This document shows, piece after piece, positions 23,826 through 35,148 of a stretch of DNA of 64,000 bases; position 1 is the stretch's first letter, and every line of letters begins with the position of its first letter. Where the stretch lies: positions 16,578,890 to 16,642,889 of the forward strand of contig JBCFYV010002255.1 in assembly GCA_039000515.1 (NCBI GenBank), read 5' to 3'. A program made the translations under genes and the position numbers. The notes beneath the pieces were generated by a model, which was given only the letters and a program-made list of their open reading frames with translations, was not told the origin of the DNA and did no database searches. The DNA is from Timema cristinae (Eukaryota > Arthropoda > Insecta > Phasmatodea > Timematidae).

Positions 23826-24029
23826 ATAAAACATTTGCTAATCTATAATGTGATCCATTTAAAACCCTATTTTCACTTCTTATTCTTGCTTTGTAGCCGA
23901 TGGTCAGTTTCCAAAATAAAGTACTGTATAGTAAAGATTTTAAACATTATTTTCTGGTTTATTTATTAATGTCCCCTTTCAGTTACTGTATTGTACACTT
24001 ATATACCAATTAGGTTTATAGTTTTAAGT

Positions 24030-24195
24030 ATTAATAAGGTTATGTTTAAAGGTTTGCACGGATGGATAGTGGAAAGCCATTTTGGAAAATAATCCATCAG
24101 TACACCCGACCGAGATTCGAACTTCAATCTCCCCGTCATCGGCAGTCTATTCTAATGCGAGAGTAGCGCGTAAGGTCGTGCGCCCACTGAAGTGG
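24030..24195 (-). repeat. SINE family C, tail-truncated
   Basis: Body and head only: 'cccgaccgagattcgaactt', 'gagagtagcgcgtaaggtcg', 'cactgaagtgggta'. The core and AT-rich tail are missing on the left. Confidence 0.7.
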
Positions 24196-24224
24196 GTACG
24201 ATCTTAATTGATTCCTTGTTTGTA

Positions 24225-24405
24225 GCCGATGGTTTCCACATGTCCATTATGGACTCTGCCTTAAAATATTAGTGAAGAATGACCCTCGGTGCAGGACAAG
24301 TCCTGGATGGCTAAGTGGTAAGAGTATTGGCATCTACGTCTAAGGTTTCAGGTTCAATTCCCGTGTCCAGGTGTCATTTTTCAATTTAAAATGTATAATT
24401 AAATA
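24225..24405 (+). repeat. Repeat family D with tRNA-like head
   Basis: 'ggatggctaagtggtaagag' (A box) and 'caggttcaattcccgtgtcc' (B box) resemble a tRNA, but are followed by a tail like that at 26930-27000. A similar leader with 'gactctgccttaaaatatta' also recurs at 26880. I treat it as a retroposon, not a tRNA gene. Confidence 0.5.
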
Positions 24406-24411
24406 TGGCTT

Positions 24412-24560
24412 ACCAGTGATGGGGCGGTCAGGTTTCCAACCTCGTTTGGGTGTACGCAGGGTGATTTTTTCTAAGTGGTTTTCCACTTTCACCCCACGAA
24501 AACTCGGGTACATTTTCTCTAAATCTTAACTTCTCAACCCTACTATACTGGTGCAATTAA
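24412..24560 (+). repeat. SINE family C, partial
   Basis: 'gatggggcggtcaggtttcc', 'gggtgtacgcagggtgattt', 'ttttccactttcaccccacg' follow the C body. The copy ends before the core. Confidence 0.6.
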
Positions 24561-24730
24561 AATATATGTTTACAACCATGGGCGTCCAGTGAAAATTATT
24601 TCGGAGAGATCGGGGGGTTGTATTCAATGTAAAGTACCTTTCCACAACGTTACAGAAAAAACTATTTATGAGTGTTTGAAAAACAACACACATACTAACA
24701 TACATTCAGTAAAAATCTTTTTTTTTTAAA

Positions 24731-24980
24731 TTTAGCACCGCGTCTTACTACCCGTTCGGGCAATATGCTTATGTACTAATTACGATAATGGGTTAGGAAT
24801 TGGGGAAGGTTGAATTTAGAGGAAGTGAATCCGTATTTGCGTTTGAGGGAGCGTGGAAAACCCTTTAGTAAAATCCACCCCAAGTTCACCCAACCAAGAT
24901 TTGAACCTCGATCTCCCAATCCTCTGCAATCTAACTTAACACAAAACTAGCACGTTAGTCAACTACGTCACCGGACGGAT
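24731..24980 (-). mobile_element. SINE family B
   Basis: Core 'cttactacccgttcgggcaa', B box 'ccaagatttgaacctcg', head 'caactacgtcaccggacgg'. Nearly complete. Confidence 0.85.
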
Positions 24981-25062
24981 CAGTGGGAAGTTAGCTATCC
25001 GGATAACAGACTATACACGGTTATATTTATATTGGATATATATGGTTAATATTGCCATTATT

Positions 25063-25085
25063 TCGGGGGGGGGGGGAGAGGGGGT
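25063..25085 (+). repeat. Guanine homopolymer run
   Basis: A run of 13 G followed by AGAGGGGG. Its length in the assembly is uncertain, as with other homopolymers here. Confidence 0.6.
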
Positions 25086-25089
25086 CAAC

Positions 25090-26355
25090 ACTCTTGTTAA
25101 TCCCCTCCCCCTATCGTACACCCATGCAGTTACAACCAGAAAGGGCAGGGTGACGTGATGTAAATATAAATCAGGTCCTCGGAGAAGAATATAATACCTT
25201 TGGTTGGGTGCTAATCTGTCATTGTGATACTCTACCTTTATCGCGATAAGAACAAGTGAAGGTTGTCCTTTGTTTGGAGGGTGTTACGGTGGCCTTTGAG
25301 GTGGGATACCCCTGTTTAGCACGCAGACAAGAAGTACGATACGTGCCAAGGTCTGCGCAAGGCGTGGCTTCCCATAAGTGAGGAAAGCACTTAAGATGTT
25401 GTTTTTAAAAAGAAATAACAAGTAGATCTAAACTGAGGTTCTAATGACAGTGTAAAGAGATGTATTTTTCCATCCGGCCTGCAAAACATATTTTAAAGGG
25501 TAAAATCCACCGCTGTCTTAACCTCAACGGGCAAAAAGTATTCTACACTTAGGCCACACACCTACCCGCATCGCTTCGTATAGGTTTGGTACTTTTTTTT
25601 TGTTATGTTGGTGCACACTTATTCGTATCGCATTGAATCGGCTCATTTTGTAGGGTTTTTCCCCCTAGTATCAAGGTAGCTACAGTAGCCCCATGGCTTC
25701 TTTGGTGCTGACTGACACTAAACATTTAGGTATATACCTAAATTTTGATTGTCAAAAGTGACAGCTGCTAAAACATTTTTTTTTACAGATCATATAGTTT
25801 GGCGTAGGGATACATAATTTGGTCTGGTAACTTTTCAAAGCTTATTTATTTAAAATAACACCTCGTAAAATTAAATATTGAGTTAGAACTGAATGTTTGC
25901 GTTGCAATTTTTTCGCTTACTGAGGCGGATCTCTTTATCACTACAATCGTTATTCAAGTGAAACTTAAGTGCAAAAAGTTTTGAGAGCCCCTGTCCTTAG
26001 CCGACCTTGCTCCTTCGTCTGATCTGGACCGCGCAATACACGATTCACGCCTTAAGTTACTTTTGAAGGTAACTCGCCTCTGCCTTGATGGTCGCCAGTT
26101 ACCACCAACCTGCATTGACTCTCTATTGCCTTGATAAGACTTTTTTTCAAAAAGAAAATTAAGGAAAGTTTTAGTTCCTAGAGTGGAAATAAGTCAACTA
26201 TAGGTTCGTATAAAGGAGAATGTTTGCTTTACAAGGCTTTATCATAAGGTGACATCATCTTTATAAGATACTATTTTATAACAATAGTCAAAGATGGCCA
26301 TTTACCACAAAAAATAAAGCCGAGGAAACAAACGCTTCGTAAAGTTATTTTTTTA
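25090..26355. other. Spacer without recognised features
   Basis: Less AT-rich than its surroundings in places (25200-25400, 26000-26120). No open frame or repeat family could be supported. Confidence 0.45.
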
Positions 26356-26359
26356 GCTC

Positions 26360-26590
26360 CTAGTATTAATACCTGTTCAAGTTAAACCCTTATGATTAAT
26401 TAAGCTAATTATTTTAGGGATGAGGACTGTTATATCTATAGGAAATACACCTGCATTTGCGTAAATGCATAATGTAAAATATGTTATGAAAAAAACACCT
26501 CTCAATAGACCCGACCGAGATTCGAACCTTGATCTCCCCGTCATAGGCAGTCCAGTCTATTGTGAGAGTAGCACGTTAGGCTTTTAAATC
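26360..26590 (-). mobile_element. SINE family C
   Basis: Decayed core ('ctagtattaatacctgttca'), clear B box and body 'gacccgaccgagattcgaac', 'gcagtccagtctattgtgag'. Moderately diverged. Confidence 0.7.
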
Positions 26591-26604
26591 ACTTAGGCAG
26601 GTTA

Positions 26605-27000
26605 CAATTAAAGATCTAGAGGTCCCGGATTCGATACCTGGCGCTTCCAGATTTTTTATGAATCTGGGACGAGGTCAAACAGTTAATGAGGAGCTACTTT
26701 AATAAAAATATAAAAAAAGTAGTGGCTCTGGTTTAGAAAACTGAGATTAATGATCGGAGGGTTTGTTGTGTTGATCTATGACACCCTCTATCAGTATAAG
26801 TTGGCACCACCTTTGCCAATAGATGATGCCCCCTCGTTTGTGGTCTGACGCTATGGAGTTATTGTCGGACGATGATTATCCACGCATCCATCACAGACTC
26901 TGCCTTTAGCTATGATTGAAGAATGACTCTTGGATAGCTAAGCTAATGGTCCCCGGTTAGATTCCCATGTATAAGGGTCATTTTTTAAAAATGTATGAAT
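26605..27000 (+). mobile_element. Composite family E plus D retroposon
   Basis: A tRNA-like head (B box 'cccggattcgatacctgg') leads into the family E body ('agaaaactgagattaatgat', 'atgacaccctctatcag'), then the family D segment ('cagactctgcctttagctat', 'ccccggttagattccc'). The E body also occurs without D at 15860 and 43835. Confidence 0.6.
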
Positions 27001-27069
27001 AAAAAACTTTTTGCATCAGACTCAAAGAGGATTTGTTTTAATTGGTACAGTCAACAGTATGAATTTTTT

Positions 27070-27315
27070 TATCACCGCATCTTACTACCCGTTCGGGTTA
27101 TACACCTATGTACTGATTACGCTAATGGTTTTAAGGACTATGAAGGCCATACTTAGAGTAAATGTACCCGCATTTGTTTGTAGGAAGAGTGGCTTGCCGT
27201 TTAGGGAAAACCACCCTCAGTACACCCGACCAGGATTCAAACCCTAATTTCCCCGTCTTGGACAGTCCAGTATATTGCGATAGTGACGCCTTAGACCATG
27301 TGGCCACCGAAGTGT
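27070..27315 (-). mobile_element. SINE family C, full length
   Basis: From 'tcaccgcatcttactacccg' to 'gaccatgtggccaccgaagt', with B box 'gaccaggattcaaaccc'. Intact structure. Confidence 0.85.
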
Positions 27316-27429
27316 ATTTTTATTCACTCAACTTCTAACTCAAAACAACCAATTCAGTGACACCTGTATTGAAAGAGGAAACACTTGCTAAGGCGCCAAT
27401 ATCGTCTTGTCTTGTTTGCTAGTGACTGG

Positions 27430-27632
27430 AGGGGAGGGAGGGGGGGGCAAGGGAGGTTTAGTTAGGTCTTGAATCTCGGTTGAGCTATTGGATAAATTTT
27501 TCTCAAATAGTTTCTAATCTCTATATTTAAACAAAATCTGGTACACTTACTCTAAATTCTACCTTCCTCATTACTACTCATTGGTGTAACTATGCGGATA
27601 GGCTGGACGGGTAGTAACACATGAAGCACGAT
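27430..27632 (+). mobile_element. SINE family C, diverged
   Basis: 'cttgaatctcggttgagcta' (B box), 'aaatctggtacacttactct', 'ctcattggtgtaactatgcg' and core 'gctggacgggtagtaacaca'. A G-run precedes it at 27431-27450. Confidence 0.65.
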
Positions 27633-28044
27633 TAAAAAATTAACTAATAACTTAATTCTTATCATTGTTTTTTTTTCTTTCACATGTCTTACAAAAAAGT
27701 CATCTCACGCATGAATTTCTCCTGTCATGTGGTTCGCAAATAAACAACGCTTGTGAACCAGAAATACCGTTTCTTCATGTAATGGCCAGCTATACTCAAA
27801 ACAAATGTCTCGCTAAATGTAAAACCATGAGCTAACCTCACAGTTAATTATAGTTAATTGTTTCACAGCGCATGCGTTTCCCAAACCCTTCGTACCCCCA
27901 ACTGCGTGGGTTCCAACGAAACATTTGTCACTGAAAGAAACTCCACATTTAAAAGGCTTCAGGCAATAATATAATATGAGACAAAACTTTAATATTTAAA
28001 GTTAAAAAAATATATTTATAAACCTATATAATTATTCTTTTGTA

Positions 28045-28337
28045 TTATTATTATTATTATTAGCACCGCGTCTTACTACCCGTTCGGGTTATACGCACTT
28101 ACGCAAATGTGTAAATGGTAGGGTGATTGTGAATTGAAATGAAGGACCTACAGTTTAACGTGGAGTCCGAACCACGGTGGACCTGACATTAACACATTCA
28201 CAAGTCGTGATTAATACACGTCTTGTCAGAGGTGAAGGAAGGGTTTGGTAATCAGATAAATCTGTGTCGGGACCGAGGATTGAACCCGGACCCCCAGCAC
28301 AGAATGTGACACCTTACCCCTAGAACACCAGGTCACC
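28045..28337 (-). mobile_element. SINE family A, full length
   Basis: ATT tail, perfect core, complete body and head. Perfect 12-bp TSD TATTCTTTTGTA (28033-28044 and 28338-28349). Confidence 0.92.
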
Positions 28338-28377
28338 TATTCTTTTGTACTAATTGTATTTGCACAATTTTTTTTTT

Positions 28378-28620
28378 CATTTATTTAAAGTATTTAACGT
28401 GCATTTTCTGAACCGACTGATTATATCAACACAATACTTATAAACTAACATAAATCTAGAACATACACAACATCCAACCCCCGGCCGTTAATTCATCACT
28501 GTAAATGGAGAAACCCACATGTTACCAAAGATAAATTTTTGGCCATGACAAGAATTGATCCCAGGACACTTAAATCAATATACAAACACGTTACCGTCTG
28601 AGCTAAGGTGTCCGACAACT
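28378..28620 (-). mobile_element. SINE family I
   Basis: tRNA-like head on the minus strand ('cttagctcagacggtaacgt', B box 'gggatcaattcttg'). The 3' part 'cattttctgaaccgactgat' recurs at 46780 and 57555. Confidence 0.7.
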
Positions 28621-28693
28621 TGGAACTAACAGACAAATAAGCTTTTCTACTCTTTGTAAGGAAGTATAGAAACACGAGTAGATATTGATTATA

Positions 28694-28991
28694 TTAATAT
28701 TATTATTATTAGAACCACGTCTTACTACCCGTTCGGGTTATACGCACTTACGCTAACATGTAAAAGTAGGGTGATAGTGAGATGAAATGGAGGACCTACA
28801 GTTTAACGTGGGATCCAAACCACGGTGGAGGCCTGGCATTCCACACATTCACAAGTTGTAATTAATACACTCCTTGTCAGAGGTGAAGGAAGGGTTTGGC
28901 AGTCATATAAATATGTGCTGGGACCGAGGATTGAACCTCGGACCCCAGTACATAAGTCCAACACCTTACCCCAAGACCACCAGGTCACCGT
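28694..28991 (-). mobile_element. SINE family A, full length
   Basis: Intact copy with short ATT tail. TSD GATATTGATTATA (28681-28693) versus GATATTGACTATA (28992-29004), one mismatch in 13. Confidence 0.9.
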
Positions 28992-29394
28992 GATATTGAC
29001 TATAACCGTTTTAGTCGTGACATAGCACATTATTGTCCCAAGGCATTTATTTAATCTCAGACTAATAATTTAGTTACAGCACTACTTGTTCGGTGTTATC
29101 TTTGCTCACAGGACTATTGTATCCATATTGCAACTACTGGAAAGTACGCATAATTCAAATTAATCACTGCTTTCACATCCTTGGAAGAAATGTGAAATTT
29201 TTAGGACCTTTCGCTCTCACTAAAAGAAATTCTCATGTTCTGACAGTCTGTTCAGAAAAGTGCAAGTTAAATACCTAAAATAAATAAATAAAATAAGAAG
29301 AAGATTAATAGATCATAAACATAGACTGGAATCGAACAAGGATCCCCTTAGACTAGATGTTGGTATTGTGGCAAAATGTCCCCGCAGTTATGGC

Positions 29395-29925
29395 GGGTAA
29401 CTGGCCTCGTGGTATAGTGATCGCCGACCTAGACATCCTAGGATCGATTCCCGGTTGCTACCGGAGCATTTCTCTCGAAAGGGGAATAATTCCCATTGGT
29501 CGACAGGATATGTTTAATTAGGTTTAATTTAGGATAAGATTTTCATTGTTTCCACCCCATCATATTCATTACCATAATCTTGGGTGACCTGGTGGTCTAG
29601 GGGTAAGGTGTCAGACTTCTATGCTGGCGGCCGGGGCTCAATCCTTGGTCTCGGCACAGATTCATCTGATTACCAAACCCTTCCTTCACCTCTGACAAGA
29701 TGTGTATTAATCACATCTTGTGAATGTGGGGGAATGCCAGGCCTCCACCGTGGTTCGGATTCCACGTTAAAATGTAAGTCCTTCATTTCATCTCATAATC
29801 ACCCTACTATTACACATTAGCGTAAGAGCGTATAACCCGAACGGGTAGTAAGACGCGGTGCTAATAATAATAATAACCATAATCTTCTCACTTCATCGTG
29901 ACATGGAAAGAGCCTCCTCGTAAAG
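29395..29925 (+). mobile_element. SINE family H, split by a family A SINE
   Basis: tRNA-like head ('cctcgtggtatagtgatcgc', B box 'aggatcgattcccgg') and body to 'ccaccccatcatattcatt'. It is interrupted at 29582 by family A and resumes 'ctcacttcatcgtgacatgg', ending 'aagagcctcctcgtaaagga'. A second, uninterrupted copy lies at 63770-64000. Confidence 0.8.
29582..29875 (+). mobile_element. SINE family A nested in family H
   Basis: Full length with head 'gggtgacctggtggtctagg'. A perfect TSD ACCATAATCTT (29571-29581 and 29876-29886) lies within the H element, so A is the younger insertion. Confidence 0.93.
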
Positions 29926-30647
29926 GATGTACGATTAGTACATTCGGGCGGCCCATGGGCAATAGTACATTAGTACTGGCTGATATTTCAGCAAACTGTG
30001 ATACAGGTTGATGTAGCACAGACATGCCACTATTTTATTTGTGATGGTGAGAATGAGCTATCACTTTGAATGTAATGTTCCAAACTTTAATTAACAAACG
30101 GCAGTAGCTGCTTACTATTCGGTGGTGTTTAAGTTAGGTTAGTCCGATGTAAACACGCGATGATGCCATATGGGGCTCAGATATTATAAAAAATGGTGCA
30201 CTTTTGGTGCAACTATATTATATTGTGTGCTCCTGAGATACTCCTAAGTAGGTACACAAATTCGGTCAGTGCTCTTTTAGTACGTATCCCATCTGGTCAC
30301 AGAGTTGGAAAATCATGATTATACTTCATCATTAATCGTAATGAGTAATGACTTTAAACATTCATACGTGTTATAACGACTAGAAATTATCACCGGTCGA
30401 TACATTCTCTATCGTTCACCGGCAGCTAATTGTAAACGGGAAAGAAAGCCGCCGATCGTAATCCATGGTTGAATGAACTGATACCTCGTATTCTCCAAAA
30501 GACACGCACTCTCTAACACAATCCAAGGTGATAAGTTTTTCCATCACAACCATCCAAGAAATTTAATTATTTGCAGTTTTGGTTATATCTTTATTTCCTG
30601 TCCAAGTATAACATATTTATACAATTTTTTGTTTATTTTAAGAATGA

Positions 30648-30924
30648 CGGTGACCTGGCGGTCTAGGGGTAAGGTGTCAGACTTCTATGCTGGCGGCCGG
30701 GGTTCAATCCTCGGTCCCGGCACAGATTTATCTGATTACCAAACCCTTCCTTCACCTCTGACAAGATATCTTGTGAATGTGGGGAATGCCAGGCCTCCCC
30801 GTGGTTCGGATTCCACGTTAAACTGTAGGTCCTTCATTTCATCTCACAATCACCTTACCATTACACATTAGCGTAAGTGCGTATAACCCGAACGGGTAGT
30901 AAGACGCGGTGCTAATAATAATAA
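30648..30924 (+). mobile_element. SINE family A, full length
   Basis: Head, body with a 16-20 bp internal deletion (ctgacaagatatcttgtgaa), core and AAT tail. Perfect TSD TTTAAGAATGA (30637-30647 and 30925-30935). Confidence 0.92.
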
Positions 30925-30935
30925 TTTAAGAATGA

Positions 30936-31500
30936 ACACTCTAATCCTCAAAATCTCTAATCCTAAAAGAGATTTGAAATTATAGGATTCGAGAAAATAT
31001 CGGATTAAAGATTCGAAATTTCAAAGAAAATATTTTTCACAACTTTAATTGGAATATATTTAAAACTCTAATACTGCTTAAACTAATAAAATCACTAAAA
31101 AAAGGAACAACATTTTATTAACATAATTAATGTACATACAAAAAGGTTCTCTTTGTTGTGTGTGTGTGACATAATAACCATGACTAAACAAAATATTATT
31201 TGACAGTAGTACCAAGCCTTACATAACAATTTTTTATTTAAATTTTAAATATTTTTACTTTAAAATGTGCATTTTTTTAAAAAAAGATCTACGATTTGAA
31301 TTTGAATTCGATATTCGATGAAAATTTATGATTTGGATTCGAGAAATATAATTTTTGAGCAATCTCTAAAAAATACATATAATTACAAATTATATTTACT
31401 ATATTGTATTCTATTATATTGGTATTTCCTATTTGATTCAATATTTTTCTTAAAGATTTTTATTCGAATTTGAAACTCTGGATTTAAAGCTAAAACTTTG
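30936..31500. repeat. AT-rich tract with GATTCGA/GATTTGAA words
   Basis: The words gattcgag, gatttgaa and attcgaat recur irregularly, some inverted. This may be a decayed simple satellite. No larger unit could be defined. Confidence 0.35.
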
Positions 31501-31544
31501 ATTCGGGTTTTTAGATTTTTATTCATAATATACTGGAATCTAAC

Positions 31545-31735
31545 CTACTCTGGATTGCCTAAGACAAGGAGATACGAGTTCAAATCCCGATCGGGTGTAC
31601 TGAAGGTGACTTTTCCTAATGGTCTTCCACTCTACTTAAACGCAAATGTGGGTGCACTTCATCTAAATTTCAACCTTTTGTATCCATCGCTAAAGTAACT
31701 AGTACATGTACGTATAACCTGAACAGGTAGTAAGA
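31545..31735 (+). mobile_element. SINE family C, head-truncated
   Basis: B box 'gagttcaaatcccgatcggg', body 'gtgtactgaaggtgactttt', core 'aacctgaacaggtagtaaga'. CCCGAACGGG is changed to cctgaacagg, keeping the base pairing of the hairpin. Confidence 0.75.
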
Positions 31736-31804
31736 CAAGTTAAAACAAGATTTTGTTTGTATTAAATAAAATTTTAATAAACCTTAGTATCTTATACCTA
31801 TTAT

Positions 31805-32050
31805 CCCCCCGGTTGGCTAACGCGCTAGATTCATACTGAACTAGACTGCCGAGGATGGGAATATTGAGGTTGGAATCTTGGTCGGGTGAAATAGGAGTAA
31901 TTTTTTCCTAAATGATTTTCCACCCTCCCTCCACGCAAATGTGGGTTCACATCCTCTAAATTAAACTATCACAATACCTAACCCGTTAGCGTGATTAGTT
32001 CTTAAGCTTATAAACCGACCTGGTAGAAAAACGTGGTGCTAAATAATAAT
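31805..32050 (+). mobile_element. SINE family B/C-type, nearly complete
   Basis: 'cggttggctaacgcgctaga', 'cggaggatggg'-like head, 'gtcgggtgaaataggagtaa', core 'aaaccgacctggtagaaaaa' and AAT tail. The head is closest to family B. Confidence 0.75.
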
Positions 32051-32772
32051 ATACCTATTTTTTTACTTATATTTATTTACGGACTGTTAAAGCCAGGTTT
32101 ATAAGTATCAGGGACATCATTTTTCTACTTTATATACTTCTCCTTGAAGAGCTTGAATGTGATTCAAACAAGGACCTTAAAAGATTCGCGTGGGTTTTGC
32201 AAATGCTATCAAAGGTGAGAAATTTGATGTTATATCATAACCTGTCAATAGACCATCCAAATAGTTATAATCACTATACCAAAAAAAAATTGTTCAACTA
32301 CTTTAAGTACATAATAACTGACTTTAAAGAAGGATTGATCTATTTTTTTATGGCCATGCACGATTCCCTCTCACTTTTCATTGAGTAACATAAAACAACG
32401 AATCAAATCGTAATTTCATGACTTCAACCTTGCTGTGATGACAACAGAAAAAAAAAAGGAATTAAAAAAAAATTAACGTTTGGAACACTTTTTCTTGCCC
32501 TGTGTTTAAAAAGTGTAGCAGTTAATCATACAAGATGGAAGGTATTACAAAATTAGCCCTAGTACCCGGATTTTGAACAACTGAATCGTCATCGAACTTC
32601 AAAATGAAATAAGCAGTACTGTTATGGTATTATTACATATACTTTACACACTACTTGTGTAAAAAATTAAACCCACTTTGAATAGTATTAATAAGGAATG
32701 AATGTTTTTAATGAAACAAGTTTGTTTTTGTGAACTTTTTTTTTTACATAAAGTTTTACCCTCTATCTAGGA

Positions 32773-32773
<1 letters not shown>

Positions 32774-32812
<39 letters not shown>

Positions 32813-33079
32813 TAGCACCGCGTCTTACTACCCGTTCGGGTTATACGCACTTACGCTAATGTGTAATGGTAGGATGATTGTGAGATGAGATGAAGGACCT
32901 ACAGTTTAACGAGGAATCCGAACCACGGTGGCGGCCTGGCATTCAACACATTCACAAGATGTCTTGTCAGAGGTGTAGGAAGGGTTTGGAAATCAGATAA
33001 ATCTGTGCCGGGACCGAGGATTGAACCCCGGCCGCCAGCATAGAAGTCTGACACCTTACCCCTAGACCACCAGGTCACC
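32774..33079 (-). mobile_element. SINE family A, full length
   Basis: ATT tail of about 35 bp, perfect core. The body has the same internal deletion as 30648 and 36770 (acaagatgtcttgtcag). Perfect TSD ATCTAGGAT (32765-32773 and 33080-33088). Confidence 0.92.
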
Positions 33080-33234
33080 ATCTAGGATTTTCACATATTT
33101 ACACACTAAAGCCAACTTTGGTGGTTGAATGGTCCTTCTAGATATGTGGTATTTAACCTGAGATAGGCGTACCGCTCTTGGGTACGCAGGGACATCTGAG
33201 GGTGTACATAAAATTTAAATATGTATTTATCTTA

Positions 33235-33550
33235 TATATAATGATTGAGGCGAAAGGTGTAAGTAGGGAGAATCTAATGAGAAGAGGACAGTAGAGAGAG
33301 AGTTGTTCTAAAGGTACTTAAAAGACCTGTTATGTAGAAGAGAAGTGCCCTTGAAGTTGTAGAGGGCATACTTTGTACCCATTGTGACACATGTAGCAGA
33401 AATATGGACAATGATTGTAAGAGAGATTAGGAAAGTGGAGGACATGGGAATAAAATTTGTGAGGAGCAAGTTAGCTGTCACGAGGAGAAACAAGATTAGG
33501 AATGAAGTTATCTGGGAAAGGTAGGAATACATGCAGTATTATTATTATTA

Positions 33551-33590
<40 letters not shown>

Positions 33591-34110
33591 TAGCACCGCG
33601 TCTTACTACCCGTTCGGGTTATACGCTTAAGTACTAATTACGCTAATGGATTAGGAATTGGGAAGGTTTAATTAAAGGAAGTGAACCCGCATTTGCGTGG
33701 AGGGAGAGTGGAAAATCATTTAGGAAAAACCGCCCCAGTTCACCCGACCAAGATTCGAACCTCGATCTCCCCATCCTCAGCAGTCTAGTTCAACACGACT
33801 AGCGCGTTAGCCAACTACGCCATCGAGGTGGGTTACATGCAATAAATGAGACAGAAAAGGAAGCAAGACTGAGATGGTTTGGGCATGTAATGAAGATGGA
33901 GAAGGAGAGGATGCCAAAGAAAATGCTGGAAATGAAGTATGTAGGATTAATACCAAAAGGGAGTCCAAGAAACAGAAAAGCATATCATAAAGTGTGCAGG
34001 TGATAGAAAAAAAAATGTGGAAGAAATTAAAGGAGCAAGAATAGTAGAAGGATAGAGGAAGATGGAGGTATTTTACTAATCTGACTCGGATACAGACTGG
34101 ACACAGTTGA
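33235..34110 (+). pseudogene. LINE 3'-coding relic, interrupted by a SINE
   Basis: Translated pieces read RRNKIRNEVIW (33490 region), then, after the SINE, INETEKEARLRWFGHVMKME (33842 onward) and RMPKKMLEM. The 'LRWFGHV-M' motif is typical of the C-terminal part of LINE reverse transcriptase proteins. Frames are broken by stops and shifts. The region ends in a run of 'gatgttgat' words at 34107-34125, possibly the element's tail. It is a dead, 5'-truncated copy. Confidence 0.75.
33536..33833 (-). mobile_element. SINE family B inserted in a LINE relic
   Basis: Complete copy with a ~50-bp ATT tail. Perfect TSD TACATGCA (33528-33535 and 33834-33841). Removing it rejoins the LINE frame on either side. 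Confidence 0.93.
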
Positions 34111-34297
34111 TGTTGATGTTGATATTATTTCATAAGCCCAGTTCTGTATATTTGAATTACGAGAAAACGACCGAGCTGGTTTTGACAAATAAACACTCGT
34201 TTTCTAGTTTAAGGGTCCAGGATATCGGCAAACATTAGTAGCCTAAAACCCGATCTTCTTCCTGAATTTTCCATCTTTTCCTTTTATGTGGGCTGTA

Positions 34298-34557
34298 ACC
34301 CGCCTCTGTGGCGTAGTTGGCTAACGCGCTAGTCGTGTTTAGCTCGACTGCTGAGGACGGGGAGATCGAGGTTCGAATCTCGGTCGGGTGAACTGGGGTG
34401 GTTTTTCCTAAATGGTTTTCCACTCTCCCTCCACGCAAATGCGGGTTCACTTCCTCTAATTCAACCTTCCTCATTCCTAATCCATTAGCGTAATTAGTAC
34501 TTAAAGCGTATAACCCGAACGGGTAGTAAGACGCGGTGCTTATTATTATTATTATTA
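34298..34557 (+). mobile_element. SINE family B, type copy
   Basis: Best-preserved B: head 'cccgcctctgtggcgtagtt', B box 'gaggttcgaatctcggtcgg', body, perfect core, ATT tail. Perfect 14-bp TSD TTATGTGGGCTGTA (34284-34297 and 34558-34571). Confidence 0.95.
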
Positions 34558-34659
34558 TTATGTGGGCTGTAGCTCATATGTATCATCATTCTTTGTTTAC
34601 ATCACCCATGAAACCATCATTTGTGTATTATTGTATATCAGTAAATACAATATTAATTT

Positions 34660-34903
34660 TGGGGTGGGTTTTTTGTATAATTTTCCCACCCCCCACCAAT
34701 TGATAGCAAAATTCAGCCCGCCAGGGCGCCATTGTTCTTTCACGTTGAGTTTTGTGTTGTTCGTCTATGTCGTGTTCGTTTCCGAGAGCCCTTCGGGGCT
34801 GGTGTTAACTGTCTGTCCTTTATGTTTCATATTATTTTATTAATGTTATAATCTGTTATATGTGTTACAAAGCTTAAATAAACCCTTACAAACAAACAAA
34901 CAA
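34660..34903 (+). mobile_element. Retroposed fragment with (AAAC)n tail
   Basis: Ends 'gcttaaataaacccttac' followed by AAAC repeats. A perfect 13-bp duplication ACAATATTAATTT (34647-34659 and 34904-34916) flanks it. The 244-bp body has no recognised coding sequence. It is probably the 3' end of a LINE, or a processed transcript. Confidence 0.75.
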
Positions 34904-34929
34904 ACAATATTAATTTATCTTTACACTCT

Positions 34930-35148
34930 ACTCTCGCTGTTGACTAGACTGCCAAAGAAGGGGAAATCAAGGTTTAAATCTCAGTAGGGTGTACTGATGG
35001 TGGTTTTTTTTTTCAAAATGGTTTTCCACATCATATTTCCACGCAAACGTGGGTACACTTTTCAAATATAACCTTCTTAATCAATAAAACAATTAGCGTA
35101 ATTAATATACGTGTGTATAGTCCGAAAGGGTAGTAAAACATGGCGCTA
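34930..35148 (+). mobile_element. SINE family C, head-truncated
   Basis: 'tgactagactgccaaagaag', B box 'aggtttaaatctcag', body, and core 'tatagtccgaaagggtagta' ending 'aaaacatggcgct'. Confidence 0.75.

Noticed and set aside
28803..29030. Overlapping open frames such as [20 protein letters not shown] in many places
   Set aside because: These are translations of the SINE family A head; they recur at every well-kept copy and do not represent a protein family.
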